DNA of 58,023 bases from NCBI GenBank assembly GCA_023402075.1, contig JAEXCS010000003.1:1-58023 (forward strand), given 5' to 3'. The notes beneath the pieces are model-generated. The model searched no databases and had not been told where the DNA came from. It saw only the letters and a program-made list of their open reading frames with translations. The position numbers were made by a program, and so were the translations under genes. Positions 7,116-15,917 of the stretch are shown piece after piece. How positions within the stretch are numbered: the stretch's first letter is position 1; each line of letters begins with the position of its first letter. The stretch comes from Bacillota bacterium (lineage in GTDB: Bacteria; Bacillota; Clostridia; Oscillospirales; Oscillospiraceae).

Positions 7116-7709
7116 CTAAAGTCCAATATTATTTTGTGCTATGTGACTCCCATTCTTTGCGATTAAGATACCATGAATAATTGCCCGAAATGCAAAATTG
7201 CCGATGAGCTGTTCATCGGCAATTTCATTTATATGAATATATTCTTTTCCTGTAGCAATTGTTCTCGCTGTCTGATACAACGCATAGCCATCCGTACTGA
7301 TCCCTCGCAGGGGAATATCCATTAAACTTACCTCGTCGGAATAGATATTCCCCAAGGCACGATTCCATAAATCCTCATCGGCAGAAATCAGATAGATTAT
7401 CGCACAAACCTTCTTAGAGGTATGGGGTTTGCAGATGGTCATAAATCTTTGCTTGTGGGCAGGTGTTAAAAACCACCCACCATTAAAGCTCTGAATGAGT
7501 TTTTGCAATCGCTTGTTCAAGTAGCGATGACGAAAGGTTCCAAAACAATTTTTTACCAATCTTTTATAGGTAGCATTACTTTGGCTGCTCTCAGCCGTTA
7601 AATTTTCCATAATAATCAGTCCTCTCTTTCTTGGGGTGAAATTTGGCACAAGCATCATCATCTGTTCAAATTCAGAAAATCTTGTGCCGTATAAAAAATA
7701 TCTTGACAT
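7116..7709 (-). CDS. Mobile-element-type protein of unknown function
   Basis: 197 residues from MSRYFLYGTRFSEFEQMMM. AAAGGAG at 7719-7726 points to ATG 7709. The sequence is basic in the middle (KRLVKNCFGTFRHRYLNKRL) and lacks membrane helices or a known catalytic motif. I do not recognise the family by name; proteins of this kind occur beside SLOG and ArdA genes on gut Firmicute conjugative elements, which fits the neighbours here. It is convergent with the small XRE gene (6 bases apart). Confidence 0.6.
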   Translation of the reverse strand: MSRYFLYGTRFSEFEQMMMLVPNFTPRKRGLIIMENLTAESSQSNATYKRLVKNCFGTFRHRYLNKRLQKLIQSFNGGWFLTPAHKQRFMTICKPHTSKKVCAIIYLISADEDLWNRALGNIYSDEVSLMDIPLRGISTDGYALYQTARTIATGKEYIHINEIADEQLIGNFAFRAIIHGILIAKNGSHIAQNNIGL

Positions 7710-7740
7710 TTGAAAAACTCCTTTCTTCAAAATTTATGGC

Positions 7741-7781
7741 ACAAAAAATAGGCAGTGGATTTTATAATTATCCACTGCCCA
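7741..7781 (-). terminator. Terminator hairpin left from a lost minus-strand gene
   Basis: GGCAGTGGA (7751-7759) pairs with TCCACTGCC (7771-7779); on the minus strand the stem is followed by TATTTTTTGT. There is no complete gene directly upstream on that strand, so it probably belonged to a gene removed at the junction near 7.9 kb. The remaining bases 7782-7930 show nothing that can be assigned. Confidence 0.5.
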
Positions 7782-7920
7782 TTTACGTGATTACTATTCG
7801 ATTTTATCGGTACATCGGTTGAAATACCCTATGTCATCTATATTTTTGCTGTTTTTCGGGGGTTGAAAAACGCTGTTAAAAATCGGCTCAAACCCGCATG
7901 GTTACTGGTTTTTAAGCCCT

Positions 7921-8208
7921 TGTCATCATTATTATCGCTTCTACGTGGAGGGTCATTGGAACGAAACCGACGAGCAGACGCGCAATCTGCCGGAGTTGAA
8001 GTTTTCCGGCGGCCCTGAGCTATGGACGGACAAAGACGGCTGGCGGTATTTTTACATGGAAGCATTTATTAAAGATGCGCAAAGCGGAGAGGTGGCCTAT
8101 CCTGAATGGCTGACCGCCGATCTTCTGGACGGGGTGGGAAATACGCTGGGGCGGTACAAAGAGGACTTCATGGGCGATCACAGGGAGTTCATCCCCGTGG
8201 AGGAATAG
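7921..8208 (+). pseudogene. 5'-truncated GC-rich gene at the island junction
   Basis: The frame runs from about 7921 (HHYYRFYVEGHWNETDEQ) to TAG 8206-8208, ending GRYKEDFMGDHREFIPVEE. No proper start with a ribosome site exists; GTG 7945 is only the first in-frame start-like codon. Composition switches from AT-rich to GC-rich at about 7930, within the frame, so the 5' part was probably replaced by the imported DNA. The residual 88-95 residues do not match a family I can name. Confidence 0.55.
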
Positions 8209-8215
8209 ACGCAAG

Positions 8216-8241
8216 GCGGCGCGGGAATTTTCCCGCGCCGC
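8216..8241. terminator. Bidirectional terminator between convergent genes
   Basis: GCGGCGCGGGAA paired with TTCCCGCGCCGC around a 2-base turn, followed on the plus strand by GTTCTTTATT. It lies between the truncated gene and the end of the flavodoxin-like gene. Confidence 0.7.
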
Positions 8242-8246
8242 GTTCT

Positions 8247-9293
8247 TTATTGTCTCAGGCAGTTTAGAATATTCGCCGCAAACGCGTCCAGCCGGTCCTC
8301 AATCCCCGGCAGCTTCATGGCCGTGCCTTCATCGTTGGCGGTTTCCATCATGCAGAAATCCGGCGGCAGGTAAAACCCCTTGTTCATGCACAGGGCGGAT
8401 ACAAGCTGCCGCGCCACAAGGTCCCCGCCGGAGTACCCGGACACCACAATTCCGAAAATTGCCTTATTGGCAAAGGAGGTGGTGCGGTACAGCGCCGTCA
8501 GCCGGTTGACCGCGGCGGTGAGGTTGGCGGAAAGAGCGTCGTTATAATTGGGACAGAGAAAAATTACCGCGTCCGCCTCCCGGATGGCGGGGTATACCTC
8601 CTTCACAATCACGCCGCCGTAAAAGCACTCTCCCCGCTCTCCAAAGTGGAGACAGGCGGGGTAGGGGCAGCCACGGCAATCCGTTACCGTACCGTTGCGC
8701 AGACCAATTTCCGTGATGGTGCAGGCGTCGCCCAGCCGCTCCTGCACGCTTCGCCAGAGGGCCAGCGTGTTGGACGTGCGGTGGCTGGAGGCATGGAGCG
8801 CCAGCAGCTTTGGCTTTTCTGATTTTGGTGGAGCAAAATGCACAATTCGCTCCGCCAAATCCCGGACGGCCAGATGGTAGGCCGTTTCAAGATTGCAGCC
8901 TGCGTTTTTGGCCTGTACGGTAAAGTTTGAAAGAGAACCAACAGCCTCTACAAGCGGGCGACCGGGAAAAGCGCAGCCTGCGCCGTTTGCTGCCAGTGCC
9001 AATTCCCGACCGGCGGCTTTGGTATAGAGATTCCCTGTGCCATCCATCAAGACTCCGCCTGCGCAGCCTGCAAGAACCCCGGGATGGGTTCTTAGAAAGG
9101 CCAGCAGGTCGTAATACCCATGGTTCACGCCGCTTTCGTCCAGCGGTACGGCAAAAAGAAGTCGGCGGGTTGCGGGCGGGCCGGAAAGAGAGGTTACAAC
9201 CTGACAGGGAATGTCCCGCAGGCTCTCCCGCAAGGCTGAAGCATATCGGTGGGAGGTGGTCTGACCGGGGCAAATCAATGTCAGCGCGCTCAT
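8247..9293 (-). CDS. Flavodoxin-like / NADPH-dependent FMN reductase family protein
   Basis: 348 residues from MSALTLICPGQTTSHRYASA. The N-terminal half (to about 155) is a separate alpha/beta domain with VLAGCAGGVLMDGTGNLYTK. The C-terminal half is flavodoxin-like: LLALHASSHRTSNTLALWRS is the FMN phosphate loop, DCRGCPYPACLHFGE a Cys-rich patch often seen in iron-sulfur flavoprotein relatives, and DAVIFLCPNYNDALSANL the second FMN loop. ATG 9293 overlaps the stop of the upstream dehydrogenase-like gene as ATGA, so the two are translationally coupled. It is the last gene of the operon led by the 1609-residue protein; it probably acts on the same pathway as a redox partner. Confidence 0.8.
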   Translation of the reverse strand: MSALTLICPGQTTSHRYASALRESLRDIPCQVVTSLSGPPATRRLLFAVPLDESGVNHGYYDLLAFLRTHPGVLAGCAGGVLMDGTGNLYTKAAGRELALAANGAGCAFPGRPLVEAVGSLSNFTVQAKNAGCNLETAYHLAVRDLAERIVHFAPPKSEKPKLLALHASSHRTSNTLALWRSVQERLGDACTITEIGLRNGTVTDCRGCPYPACLHFGERGECFYGGVIVKEVYPAIREADAVIFLCPNYNDALSANLTAAVNRLTALYRTTSFANKAIFGIVVSGYSGGDLVARQLVSALCMNKGFYLPPDFCMMETANDEGTAMKLPGIEDRLDAFAANILNCLRQ

Positions 9294-10546
9294 AGAATCG
9301 CCTTCAGCGTAGCTTCGGTTTCTTTCAGGCGAGAAAACAGTTCGTCCGGCAGGTCCACGGACTCCGTTTCCAGTCCCTTTGAAGTAAGCCGGTTGCGCAC
9401 GCCAAACCACACGCCCCCAAGGCACACAGACCCGCAGTGCCACTGGCCCCGCAATGTCAGCAGAAGTTGCATGGCCCCGGAGGACACGGCGGGGGCCACA
9501 AAGGGCTTGAACCCCAAATCCCGGATGCGAAGATTGGCTGTTTTTACCAGCTCCGTCAGCTCCCGGGAGATTTCATCGTCGTACTTTTTCAGGGAATTTG
9601 CAATCACAAGCCCCTCCCCATGGGGGCCGAAGCTGCGCCCGTCGGACAGGAAGGGTAGGAAGCGCAAATCGCTTTGGGCCAGCGCGGCGGCCCGGGCGTT
9701 CATCACGCCAAGCCCATAGCCCTGCACCTGCTCAGCCAAAAGGCCCATTCCATCCCATTGTCCGTTGGGGCCGCAATTGGAAGCCAGGTAGGCCGCCTTG
9801 CACAGCGGGTCGACCGGGTCGGACAGCACGGCGAACAACCCGTCGAACCGCGCTTCCCGCGCCTGCCGGGCAAAAGATTCCACCAAGGGACGGTTTGCAG
9901 CAAACTGAGCCATCCGCACGTCCTGCACCTGACTTCCCACCGGGGGAATGGCTTTTGCCGCCGCGAACAAAAACACGTCGCTGTCAAACAGACGCCCGGG
10001 CTGCACGGCCTCCACCTTGGGCAGGGCCTCATAGTCCCAGGGCCAGGAAATTTGGCTCATTTCCGAAACCCACCGGGCCACGGTGTTTTCATTCAAATCA
10101 CAGATGCCGATAGTGCCGATGCAATCGCCGCCCAGCAGCTTCAGCGCCGTAAGCAGTGTGCCGCCCACGTCCCCCACCGCCAGCAGATGCACTCGCCGGC
10201 GGTTGCGCTGGCGCTGGCGCTTTTCCGTCCTGTTTGCCGCCTGCTCCCAGCGGGGATGGCGAAAATTGACGGCCTGAAGCTCTCCAGAGCGCAGTCGCCG
10301 GGCAATTCCTTTAGGAAGATCCGGGACGGGCGCGTCAATCCGGCGGCTGTCCAGCCACTCCACGCCGTCGTTCTTGGCGGTGAGCTGGCGGGGGTCCGTG
10401 ACAAGAAAGCCTGCCCGGCGGTGCTCCGGCGGGTGGTTGATAAGAAACGTCACGTCCTCCCCCTCACGGGGCTCGCCGCAGGCGAGGAGGGCAAGACTCT
10501 CCAGAGATGCGTATTTTTTGCCTTGATAGGTATAGTAATAAACCAT
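9290..10546 (-). CDS. Lactate/malate dehydrogenase-like NAD-binding protein
   Basis: 418 residues. After an N-terminal 110-residue extension (MVYYYTYQGKKYASLES onward) comes a Rossmann start VHLLAVGDVGGTLLTAL (about 119-135) and the LDH/MDH-like VLSDPVDPLCKAAYLAS (about 242-258), where true LDHs have NPVD. The catalytic His region of LDHs is not clear, so the substrate may be different. GGAGG lies ten bases before ATG 10546. It is preceded by a 32-residue ORF and the giant multidomain gene, and followed by the flavodoxin-like gene with an ATGA overlap. Role in the operon is inferred as an oxidoreductase acting on the product made by the large enzyme. Confidence 0.75.
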   Translation of the reverse strand: MVYYYTYQGKKYASLESLALLACGEPREGEDVTFLINHPPEHRRAGFLVTDPRQLTAKNDGVEWLDSRRIDAPVPDLPKGIARRLRSGELQAVNFRHPRWEQAANRTEKRQRQRNRRRVHLLAVGDVGGTLLTALKLLGGDCIGTIGICDLNENTVARWVSEMSQISWPWDYEALPKVEAVQPGRLFDSDVFLFAAAKAIPPVGSQVQDVRMAQFAANRPLVESFARQAREARFDGLFAVLSDPVDPLCKAAYLASNCGPNGQWDGMGLLAEQVQGYGLGVMNARAAALAQSDLRFLPFLSDGRSFGPHGEGLVIANSLKKYDDEISRELTELVKTANLRIRDLGFKPFVAPAVSSGAMQLLLTLRGQWHCGSVCLGGVWFGVRNRLTSKGLETESVDLPDELFSRLKETEATLKAIL

Positions 10547-10585
10547 TCGTTATCCATCCTCCCCATAGAAAAACTGCGTCAAGGG

Positions 10586-10684
10586 TTATGCAGGCTGTTG
10601 TGCCGGAAGTTGAAAACTCCCCCAGATTTCGATAGCGACCATCACCGTCATCCAAAGAGCCGCCGCCGTCCGTTTTCTCGTCAT
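10586..10684 (-). CDS. Very small ORF coupled to the giant gene
   Basis: 32 residues: MTRKRTAAALWMTVMVAIEI and the tail WGSFQLPAQQPA. The ATG overlaps the stop of the giant gene as ATGA, like the other junctions in this operon. Basic N-terminus followed by a 15-residue hydrophobic stretch suggests a tiny membrane peptide or a translational bridge to the downstream gene. Too short to be sure that it is a real protein. Confidence 0.4.
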   Translation of the reverse strand: MTRKRTAAALWMTVMVAIEIWGSFQLPAQQPA

Positions 10685-13600
10685 TGTCGCGGCTCCCGCT
10701 CCATCTCTTCCATTCGCAGCAGCAGCCGCAGATCGGTTTCAAGACACTGGGAGGCAGACAGGTTCATGTCGTAGCGCAGACACCGCCCCTTGTCCGGTGC
10801 AAGGGGCAGAATCACGGCCTCATTGAGCCGGGAAAGCGTCAGGTTTCGGGCATAGGTGCGACGGTATTCGCCCTCCAGCGACAGCAGGATGTCCCGCGCG
10901 TTTTCAAGGCAGACGCGGGAAAAATTGAACACCGCTGCCTGCGCGCAGCCCCGGTAAAACCGGGGGTAGACATAGGGTAAAATCATGTTGATGGACGGGG
11001 TGAGCTGGGGCTGGTCTTCCCCGCTTTGGGCCACGGTGTCGCCCCCGATAAAGGGGTACATGGTGGACTCCACAAACCACGAGCGCATATTGGGGACGAA
11101 ATACACACAGTCGATATTCCGCCCCTTGGACAGAATCAAATCCCGTCCCCTGCCGGATAAAAGGCCCACCAGAACCCGGTCAATTTCCAGATTTTCCGCC
11201 CGGAACAGCGGGTCCAGTGCGTTGATGCGGTTGCCGGTGTGAAGCAGGTCGTCCACCAGAATCACGGGGCGGTGGAACGCGTTCACGGTGCGAATCTGGC
11301 TTTCCAGCGGCGCATACCGCGGGAAAGGGGCGATGGTGAAGGAGCTTAAATCCTGCGCGAATACCTTGTCTGTATGGATGGTTTTGGTGACAGTATTGGG
11401 GATTGCGTTGCCCCGGAGAATTTTTCCGAAGGGGACGCACATTTTTTCGCCCAGAACCCGGGGATGGGTGGGCGCGGAGGGTACGCCGTTCAGCTCCACA
11501 ATGCGGCCCACCAGCCGGTGGTAGATGACCTCGGCGTTCAAAGACAGCACCAGCACGCCGGGATACAGATTGCAGATGGCCCGCTGGAAATTTTCGTGGG
11601 CCCTCCGCACAGCGGAAAGCACCTGCTGGTTGGAGGAAAACGGCTCTTTCAGGGTGGTGGGAATGTTCTGAATCAGCACGGAGGGAGAGCGCATATCCGT
11701 CAGCAGCAGTGGGCCTGCGTCGCTTTGGGGTGCCAAGACAAAACCCTGCCGCTGCAAAAGGTCCAGCGTGCCGGGGTCAATTTTGCCGGAGACGGGCCGC
11801 CAAACGGCGTACCCGCAGTCGGACACCATGGCCCGGCTCAGCGCCTCGGTCAGCAGCAATTGCCCCACATCGTAGGCCGCTCCGCAGGACTTTGCGATAT
11901 ACAGCCCCGTCAAAAGAGCAATCCGTCCGGCGGTCCGTTTGCGCACGTAGTCGGCAAGACCCGCATTTCCCAGCGCGTCGTACAAGGTGGCGGTGTTTAC
12001 CGTCCGCAATGTCAAAAAGCCCAGCACGCGGGGGCGTGGCCCCTGCAAGCGGAGAATCATCAGGGAATCGCCCCGCTCGGGATGGGTGAACAGGTGCGTT
12101 TCATCGCCTACGGCGGCGTACAGCTCCTCCAGCAAATCCCGGTCGGGCCGCTCCGCGAAGGAAAAGTCCAAATCGCTGGCCCGCAGAACGTGTTTATACT
12201 GCGGCTCCCGCAGATACAGACTGTTGCGGTAGATATAATCCTGCACCGTGGGGTCCACCAGATTGGAGATGTCACGGCCAAGGTCGATATTTTCCCGGAT
12301 GCGGGTGGAACTGATGTCCTCCAATTGGGTGGGCAGCTCCAATTGGAGCACCTTGCCCTGAATAAAGCCCAAATCCGGATCAATTTCCACGCCCTCCGCG
12401 TCGCTGGAACGGCGGAAAACAATGTGATTGAGGTGCTGCACGGACCCTTCCACGGGGGCAGCCTGATAGGAGGAGGCGTTGGCCACCACATCGGACCCCA
12501 CGGCCAGATACAGCTCCCGGCCGGAAAATACCTCCCGCAGGCGGTTCAGACTTTGTGGTTCGGCCAGATTGACGGGAATGTCGTGGGGAAAGAGATACAC
12601 CCCGAACTGATCCGCTACGGACATGGATACAATCTGCCGTCGAACCAGAGAGGGCTGCGCTTTTTTAGACCATGAAAATTCGTCGATGGCAAGATAGACC
12701 TCGAAGCCCAAATCTCGGATAGCCTGCACGATTCCCTTGTGAGACAGGGAGAAGGGATCGAAGGTGCCGGGGAAAAACGCCGCGGCGGGCGGGGGAGAAA
12801 AGCGGAAGGGGCCGTCGTCCAGCTCGTGGGCCAAAATGAAGCGGTAAATGTGGGAGAGGGTGGCGGCGGCGTAAAAGAATGTCAGCTCCCGCTCCTGAAT
12901 CTCATTCATGAGGAAGAGAATTTTCTTGGACATCAGGACAAACAGGGCTTCCTTGTCCTCATAATCCAAAGCATCAGAGGCAAACAGCCCGTCTCCCAGA
13001 ATGTGAAGCGTGGTTTGGCGGACGGATTCCCGGCAGGAGGCAAGACCCCGCAGCAGCAGGCCAGCCAGCCGATTCCGCCGGGCAGAAGCAATTTCTGCGT
13101 CCTCATTAAAGCGCTGCTGGTATACCGCGTAGTATTCCAGCATAGAGCCGATGGTTCGCAGCGCCGCCGACACTACCCCCGCCAAAGGCGTGGAGAGAAG
13201 ATACTCCATTTGGCTCACCAGCTCGTCCAGCTCTCCCGGCGGAAGCCAGAGAGAAAAACGGCCCAGATATTCGGGAATGTATTTTGAGCTGTCCGCATCC
13301 CCGGTTTCCAGAGATTTGGAAAGTTCTACGGCAATTTCGTTCCGTCTCGCAGGCGTCAGCACCGGGGCAAGGCTTAAAAGGGAAGCACCCGCCGCCTGTC
13401 GGACCACCATGTTTTCGCTAACCTTCATCAGGTTTGAAAAATGAGTGGCGATGTGGAGCACGTTCTGATGGTTGCCCAGCTCCACCTGTTCCAGCAGGTA
13501 CTCCACGCCCACGGCCTTTAAAATCCAAGGTGTGGCGGTTTTCAGGTTGTCCAGAAATACGCTGCTGACAGCGCCCTGCCGACTTAAAAATGCGTCCTGC

Positions 13601-15510
13601 TCCGTTGTGTCCAGCCCCAGCCGACGGCCAAGCTGGCTCTGCAAAAACAGCAAAGGCGTGCTTACGCCGCCATCTGCTTCCGCCACGGCGGCGCGGATAT
13701 ACGCCCGCGTTTCCGTCCCCTCTGGAAGGGCCTCCAGCAAATGGCGTAAAAGACGCATAGCGGCAGCCTTTTGCTTTTCCTCGCCGTTATCCAGCCAGTA
13801 CAGGGCAAAGTGCGCAAAAATGCGAAGCTCATCCCCTCCGCACTGGGAGAGGGGGAAGCTTACCACTGTGTCCATGAGGGCGAAAGCGGCCCCCTCCTCC
13901 ACGGCGCGGGGGTCTGCGTAGTGGCGGAACAGCTCGGCGGCAAAGACACAGCGATCCGCGCCGAGAGCGTAGGCCAGCAGGGAATCCACTGTCAGCTTGG
14001 CGGCGTAGCGGATTTTGCTGATCTGGGCGGGAGTCAGCCGATGGTCGGGATACATCAGGCGGGAGAGATATTCCTTCCAAAGGACAAAGGGCCGCCGGTC
14101 TGCCGGGTCCGGCTCGGCTCCGCCGGGACGCTCCTTTTTATAGCCGGAGTTGAAGCCTGCCAGCACCCGGCCCAGCAGAGCTGCCGCCCGGCGGCGGACA
14201 CCGCCGTCGGGAATCAACAGCAGGTCGTAAAGAAATTCCAGAGTCTGCTCCTTCTGGGAATGGGACCAATAGGTGAAGTACTCCTCAAAAATCCCCAGAT
14301 ACGCACCCAGTCTTGCGGCACTCTGCTCGCTGCGGGCAGATTCCAAAATGTTGGCAAACAGCCGCTCGTGGCCAAGCCGGTGCATCAGGCGCAGATTGTG
14401 GTCAACCGCCGTCAGCCGCAGAGCCGAAGCCACCTGATCCGGGCGCATCAGCGCCGGGTCGGGCTTGGGCGGCGGCGGCGTGTCGTTTCCTGTAAGGTCC
14501 ACATCCGCGCCGAAGGAGCGGACATAATTCTCAAAATCCAGAAGCTTTGCATAGACGTGGCGATAGCGTTGCTCTTTGGCATAGCTCACATTGTCCAGCT
14601 TGCCCAGAATCACGTCAAAGGCTTCCTGAATGGAATAGATGCGGGCAATCTCCTGCCCGCTTTCGTCCCGAGATTGTTTCACACGGAAATCGGCGTACAC
14701 CAGCGCCAGGGACTCCGAGGACAGGTTTTCAAGCTCCAGATCCCACACGGAATGGTTGGCGGCAATAAGTCCGATCGTCTCCATCCCTCGCTGGGAAAAC
14801 CACTGTTCGGTATAGTGATAGTGGAGATAGGGCACCCGCTCTCCGGCCTTGCAGCCGAATTTTCCAATGTCGTGGCCCGCAGCGGCGGCGGAGAGCAAGG
14901 GAAGGTCTACAGACCCGCCCGCCGCGTGGTAGGGCCGCATGATGCGCATGGCCACATAGTGAACTCCGGCGATGTGCTCCAGCGTGCGGAAGGGCGTTAC
15001 CTCCCGGCCAAGACGCATGGCCTCGTACACATACTCACCCCGGAAGCGCACCAAAAATTGGCGGTATTCCTCAGCCGTGCCGCTGTGGGAAAGCTCTTCC
15101 TCCGTGCAGAAATCAAAGTCAAACTGGGGGTCGAAGGGGAGAGCCTGTCTCTCCGCGTCCAGAAGAACTTGCAAAATGTGGAGATAGCATAAAGCTCCGT
15201 CGCGCTGCTTGGCGGTGTGTTCCACATCCGCCGAATCGTACAGCAAAGACACCGCCACGCGGTAGGCATAGTCCAGCCAGCCCTCTTTTGGGGGGACTGT
15301 CAGCCGGTTCAGAAGTGGGAGAGCCAGGGCCAAAACCTCCTCGCAGGTCAGCCGCCTTTCAAGGATGCCCAAAGGGGCAAGCGCCTCGTCCCATTCCTGG
15401 GGAAGAATCAGCGCGGCGGCGTCCGCCCCGCTCATGGCCAGCTTGCGCAAAAAGGTCTGCGATGAAAAAGCAAGGACTAATCTCTCCGTCAGCGGGTTGG
15501 AACGCTCCAT
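10681..15510 (-). CDS. Giant HD / helical-repeat / NadD-like / GNAT-like / PRTase-like protein
   Basis: 1609 residues from MERSNPLTERLVLAFSSQTF; GGAGGAAG before ATG 15510 decides the start. Domains in order: HD phosphohydrolase about 160-320 (AAGHDIGKFG at 210-219, ANHSVWD at 251-257); long alpha-helical, HEAT-like region about 355-900; nucleotidyltransferase about 905-1095 with FFPGTFDPFSLSHKG (912-926) and ISSTRIREN (1066-1074), the NadD/cytidylyltransferase motifs; GNAT-like region about 1105-1275; phosphoribosyltransferase-like region about 1300-1500 with PVILVDDLLHTGNRI (1415-1429), the PRPP loop. The combination hints at making and breaking a nucleotide-linked metabolite or at NAD-type chemistry, but the substrate is unknown. 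It heads an operon with a 32-residue ORF, an LDH-like and a flavodoxin-like gene. Confidence 0.85.
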   Translation of the reverse strand: MERSNPLTERLVLAFSSQTFLRKLAMSGADAAALILPQEWDEALAPLGILERRLTCEEVLALALPLLNRLTVPPKEGWLDYAYRVAVSLLYDSADVEHTAKQRDGALCYLHILQVLLDAERQALPFDPQFDFDFCTEEELSHSGTAEEYRQFLVRFRGEYVYEAMRLGREVTPFRTLEHIAGVHYVAMRIMRPYHAAGGSVDLPLLSAAAAGHDIGKFGCKAGERVPYLHYHYTEQWFSQRGMETIGLIAANHSVWDLELENLSSESLALVYADFRVKQSRDESGQEIARIYSIQEAFDVILGKLDNVSYAKEQRYRHVYAKLLDFENYVRSFGADVDLTGNDTPPPPKPDPALMRPDQVASALRLTAVDHNLRLMHRLGHERLFANILESARSEQSAARLGAYLGIFEEYFTYWSHSQKEQTLEFLYDLLLIPDGGVRRRAAALLGRVLAGFNSGYKKERPGGAEPDPADRRPFVLWKEYLSRLMYPDHRLTPAQISKIRYAAKLTVDSLLAYALGADRCVFAAELFRHYADPRAVEEGAAFALMDTVVSFPLSQCGGDELRIFAHFALYWLDNGEEKQKAAAMRLLRHLLEALPEGTETRAYIRAAVAEADGGVSTPLLFLQSQLGRRLGLDTTEQDAFLSRQGAVSSVFLDNLKTATPWILKAVGVEYLLEQVELGNHQNVLHIATHFSNLMKVSENMVVRQAAGASLLSLAPVLTPARRNEIAVELSKSLETGDADSSKYIPEYLGRFSLWLPPGELDELVSQMEYLLSTPLAGVVSAALRTIGSMLEYYAVYQQRFNEDAEIASARRNRLAGLLLRGLASCRESVRQTTLHILGDGLFASDALDYEDKEALFVLMSKKILFLMNEIQERELTFFYAAATLSHIYRFILAHELDDGPFRFSPPPAAAFFPGTFDPFSLSHKGIVQAIRDLGFEVYLAIDEFSWSKKAQPSLVRRQIVSMSVADQFGVYLFPHDIPVNLAEPQSLNRLREVFSGRELYLAVGSDVVANASSYQAAPVEGSVQHLNHIVFRRSSDAEGVEIDPDLGFIQGKVLQLELPTQLEDISSTRIRENIDLGRDISNLVDPTVQDYIYRNSLYLREPQYKHVLRASDLDFSFAERPDRDLLEELYAAVGDETHLFTHPERGDSLMILRLQGPRPRVLGFLTLRTVNTATLYDALGNAGLADYVRKRTAGRIALLTGLYIAKSCGAAYDVGQLLLTEALSRAMVSDCGYAVWRPVSGKIDPGTLDLLQRQGFVLAPQSDAGPLLLTDMRSPSVLIQNIPTTLKEPFSSNQQVLSAVRRAHENFQRAICNLYPGVLVLSLNAEVIYHRLVGRIVELNGVPSAPTHPRVLGEKMCVPFGKILRGNAIPNTVTKTIHTDKVFAQDLSSFTIAPFPRYAPLESQIRTVNAFHRPVILVDDLLHTGNRINALDPLFRAENLEIDRVLVGLLSGRGRDLILSKGRNIDCVYFVPNMRSWFVESTMYPFIGGDTVAQSGEDQPQLTPSINMILPYVYPRFYRGCAQAAVFNFSRVCLENARDILLSLEGEYRRTYARNLTLSRLNEAVILPLAPDKGRCLRYDMNLSASQCLETDLRLLLRMEEMEREPRQ

Positions 15511-15850
15511 AAACTTCCTCCGATCCGCCCGTCCGGAGGCACTTACGGCTCCGGCGGCGCGGGCGAAAATTCCGCCCATATTGGTGTAATGCTGCCAAGA
15601 CGCAAAGCGCCCACGCGGCATATGGTTAAAATCGCGTATGATTGCAGCTTGCCAATTATTATACAGCGATTTTGCCTTGCACAAAAGATGGCAGCGAGTT
15701 TTTCTTCACCTTTGGCGGAATTGCTGAATTTTGATGAAGATTTTGGAAAAAACGGCAAAGCGTCCCTGCCTTTTCGTTTTACTCTGTGGAAAAACTTTCT
15801 CAGGCAGGCGCACACTTTACGCCCAGCCAGAAAAACACGAGAAACACGAA
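15511..15850 (-). promoter_or_regulatory. Long leader and promoter region of the giant gene
   Basis: This 400-base gap (to 15917) has no gene. On the minus strand a perfect TATAAT lies at 15663-15658 with only a weak -35 (TTTTGT) 17 bases before it, leaving a leader of about 140 bases before ATG 15510. No known riboswitch pattern is seen in it. Confidence 0.4.
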
Positions 15851-15879
15851 GGCCCCAGGGAATTTAATTCCCCGGGGCC
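15851..15879 (-). terminator. Hairpin after the rhomboid-like gene
   Basis: GGCCCCAGGGAATT paired with AATTCCCCGGGGCC. The tails are poor in T (minus: TTCGTGTTTCTC), so it is a modest terminator placed 39 bases past the rhomboid-like stop codon. Confidence 0.5.
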
Positions 15880-15917
15880 TTTAGGTGCAAAATTAAGCAA
15901 GAAATGCTTGACCGCAG

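Noticed and set aside
7838..8065. Minus-strand frame across the island border
   Set aside because: It spans both base-composition regimes and is the shadow of the truncated plus-strand gene; only its AT-rich end could be a relic, and it has no recognised family.
11374..15192. Long plus-strand frames opposite the giant gene
   Set aside because: Low-complexity shadow translations in GC-rich DNA, without ribosome sites or motifs.
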